Shown here: positions 42,374-43,542 of the stretch, one piece after another
Layout of the letters: every line of letters begins with the position of its first letter
Numbering within the stretch: position 1 is the first letter of the stretch
Assembly: GCA_021323775.1 (NCBI GenBank)
Contig: JAJPKK010000022.1
Span: 1-43,542 of the forward strand
Direction of reading: 5' to 3'
DNA length: 43,542 nucleotides
Source: Hyphomicrobiales bacterium
GTDB lineage: Bacteria > Pseudomonadota > Alphaproteobacteria > Rhizobiales > Xanthobacteraceae
The notes under the pieces: generated by a model
Databases searched by the model: none
Seen by the model: only the letters and a program-made list of their open reading frames with translations
What the model was told of the DNA's origin: nothing
Made by a program: the position numbers and the translations under genes

Positions 42374-43542
42374 ATGAGTTTTGGCGGCGGCCGGCTGGCC
42401 GGGTTGTCGTGCGGGCTGATGTTGCCGGTTGCGGCGGTGTCATTGGCGCTGATGTCCCAGGCGCCGGCGGCCGCGGCCCCCGCAGCGGGCCTTGGGCCGG
42501 AAGTCGAAGTCGGAGAGGCGTCGAACGGCTATGTGGGCCGGCTTAATGTCTCTCCCACACATGCCCCGGCCGGCGCGCCGGTGACGCTTTCGGCTGAAGG
42601 CCTGCCGCCGAACCAGGAGTTCCAGCTCGTCTGGACCACCGCCACCGGCGCGTGGAAGGTGGGTGACGCCGAGTATCACGGCCGCGAATTCACGCCGGTC
42701 GCCTACGAGATCGCCAAGGCCAAAAGCGATCAATCGGGACGCCTCTCGGCGAAGTTCATTGCGCCGGATGACTACGGCTTCATGCACGATATCGTGCTGC
42801 AGCAGGGCTCGCGCCAATTTACCCACGTTGCCTTCAACCTTGACATGACGGTGGAGATTTCGCCAAAGAGCGGACCGCCGGGCACGCCGATCAAGTTCGA
42901 TGTGAAGGGTATCGGCTATCGTTCGCTCTACAACTCCTGGGACGTGATCTACGACAACAACTTCACCGGCTGGATTTCGTCGGTCACCACGAAGGGCGCG
43001 GCGAGCTTCACGATACCGGCAACCGGCGGGCCGGGCGTGCACGTCATTGAAGTGATGCATGGCGAACTGACGTTTCCGTATCGCAATCCGGAACAGAATC
43101 CGGCGCCGGGCCGGCCGCGCTTCATGTTCCAGTTCACCGTCACGGATGGCCCGCCAGTGATGCCTGCGCCCCCGGCCGAGCAGGCGCAGAAGATCGTGCG
43201 CACGCTGCCGCCGCGGGGCGAGCTTGTCGCGACGCCGCAATTTTCAGGCGTCGGCGACCCCGTTGTGGTGCGCGCGGAGGGCTTGGCGCCGGGCAAGAGC
43301 TTTAAGCTCAACTGGAGCCGGGTGGTGGGCAACCGCATGACCGGCCAGGGCTGGGAGGAAGACTCCAGAACCGTCGCGGAAAGTACGGCGGACAATGCCG
43401 GACGAGCCGAATTCCGCTTTGCGACGCCGGATGATCTCGGCGGCGAGCACGGCCTGTGGATCGACGTTGGGGGCAAAAAGAAGATCGGGTCCTATTGGAT
43501 CAAGCCGACCGCATTGCCCATGGACGTGACCCGCGGCCCGGC
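42374..43542 (+). CDS. Large secreted multi-domain beta-sandwich protein, 5' part
   Basis: The frame is open from the ATG at 42374 (AGGGG eight bases upstream) to the end of the window, giving at least 389 residues; the 3' end is missing. A signal peptide (GLSCGLMLPVAAVSLALMSQ, cleavage near APAAAAP) is followed by Ig-like or IPT/TIG-like domains. Domain 1 (LNVSPTHAPAGAPVTLSAEG LPPNQEFQLVW) and domain 3 (LVATPQFSGVGDPVVVRAEG LAPGKSFKLNW) are clear internal repeats, with a related domain between them (VEISPKSGPPGTPIKFDVKG). No catalytic motif is visible. It probably binds a ligand or acts as a surface adhesin or scaffold together with the protein encoded just upstream. Function unknown. Confidence 0.7.
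   Translation, partial: MSFGGGRLAGLSCGLMLPVAAVSLALMSQAPAAAAPAAGLGPEVEVGEASNGYVGRLNVSPTHAPAGAPVTLSAEGLPPNQEFQLVWTTATGAWKVGDAEYHGREFTPVAYEIAKAKSDQSGRLSAKFIAPDDYGFMHDIVLQQGSRQFTHVAFNLDMTVEISPKSGPPGTPIKFDVKGIGYRSLYNSWDVIYDNNFTGWISSVTTKGAASFTIPATGGPGVHVIEVMHGELTFPYRNPEQNPAPGRPRFMFQFTVTDGPPVMPAPPAEQAQKIVRTLPPRGELVATPQFSGVGDPVVVRAEGLAPGKSFKLNWSRVVGNRMTGQGWEEDSRTVAESTADNAGRAEFRFATPDDLGGEHGLWIDVGGKKKIGSYWIKPTALPMDVTRGP

Overview
The window is a GC-rich chromosomal stretch from an alphaproteobacterium, most likely a Hyphomicrobiales (Rhizobiales) member near Bradyrhizobiaceae/Xanthobacteraceae. The pointers are a Rhizobiales-type porin, an ExoR-like Sel1 protein, the scpA-scpB/tatABC/serS/surE/pcm run, an alphaproteobacterial yajC-secD-secF cluster followed by an Mth938-domain gene, TrmFO, and abundant short palindromic repeats between genes. 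It looks like core chromosome with scattered decay and a few accessory insertions. No prophage, insertion sequence, CRISPR array, tRNA or rRNA is recognisable.

Layout. 1-1017: end of an outer-membrane porin with a strong terminator. 1298-3440: two-subunit GMC-type dehydrogenase (Tat-exported small subunit plus FAD/Fe-S large subunit). 3481-5067: small minus-strand genes and an alkyladenine DNA glycosylase. 5347-6107: decayed ilvD-type dehydratase whose last codons overlap the start of an exoR-like gene (6094-6972). 7112-7894: xthA. 8273-12665: RND efflux adaptor and pump. 12800-13427: PIN-type toxin and Phd/VapB-type antitoxin with a repeat-rich operator. 13809-17385: erpA-like, divergent dgt, argS. 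17620-21855: SPOR protein, nagZ, scpA, scpB. 21865-24200: a DNA methyltransferase with four CxxC zinc-ribbon knuckles, inserted between scpB and tatA, followed by the stub of a lost second gene. 24662-26726: tatA, tatB, tatC, with a vestigial second tatB start. 26944-31774: serS, surE, pcm and an NlpD-like envelope protein. 31946-32857: AAA+ ATPase (DUF815) on the minus strand. 33124-36256: yajC, secD, secF. 36464-37974: homologues of the mitochondrial complex I assembly factors NDUFAF3 and NDUFAF6, separated by gene debris. 37977-40918: trmFO overlapping a kinase-like gene that carries two degenerate ANL-ligase C-terminal domains. 41151-43542: a cytoplasmic hypothetical protein and a pair of secreted beta-sandwich-type proteins, the last cut by the window end.

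Functionally the region is dominated by envelope biogenesis and export (Sec accessory complex, Tat translocase, NlpD/NagZ/SPOR wall factors, porin, RND pump), translation and RNA modification (argS, serS, trmFO), chromosome segregation (scpAB) and DNA or protein repair (xthA, alkyladenine glycosylase, pcm, dgt).

The best leads for something new are: the kinase plus tandem ANL_C fusion translationally coupled to trmFO; the methyltransferase island with its truncated partner; a palindromic repeat family that has been absorbed in frame into trmFO and probably dgt; the vestigial tatB copy; and the secreted protein pair at the right edge. All identifications come from reading motifs and overall similarity by eye; no database search was possible.
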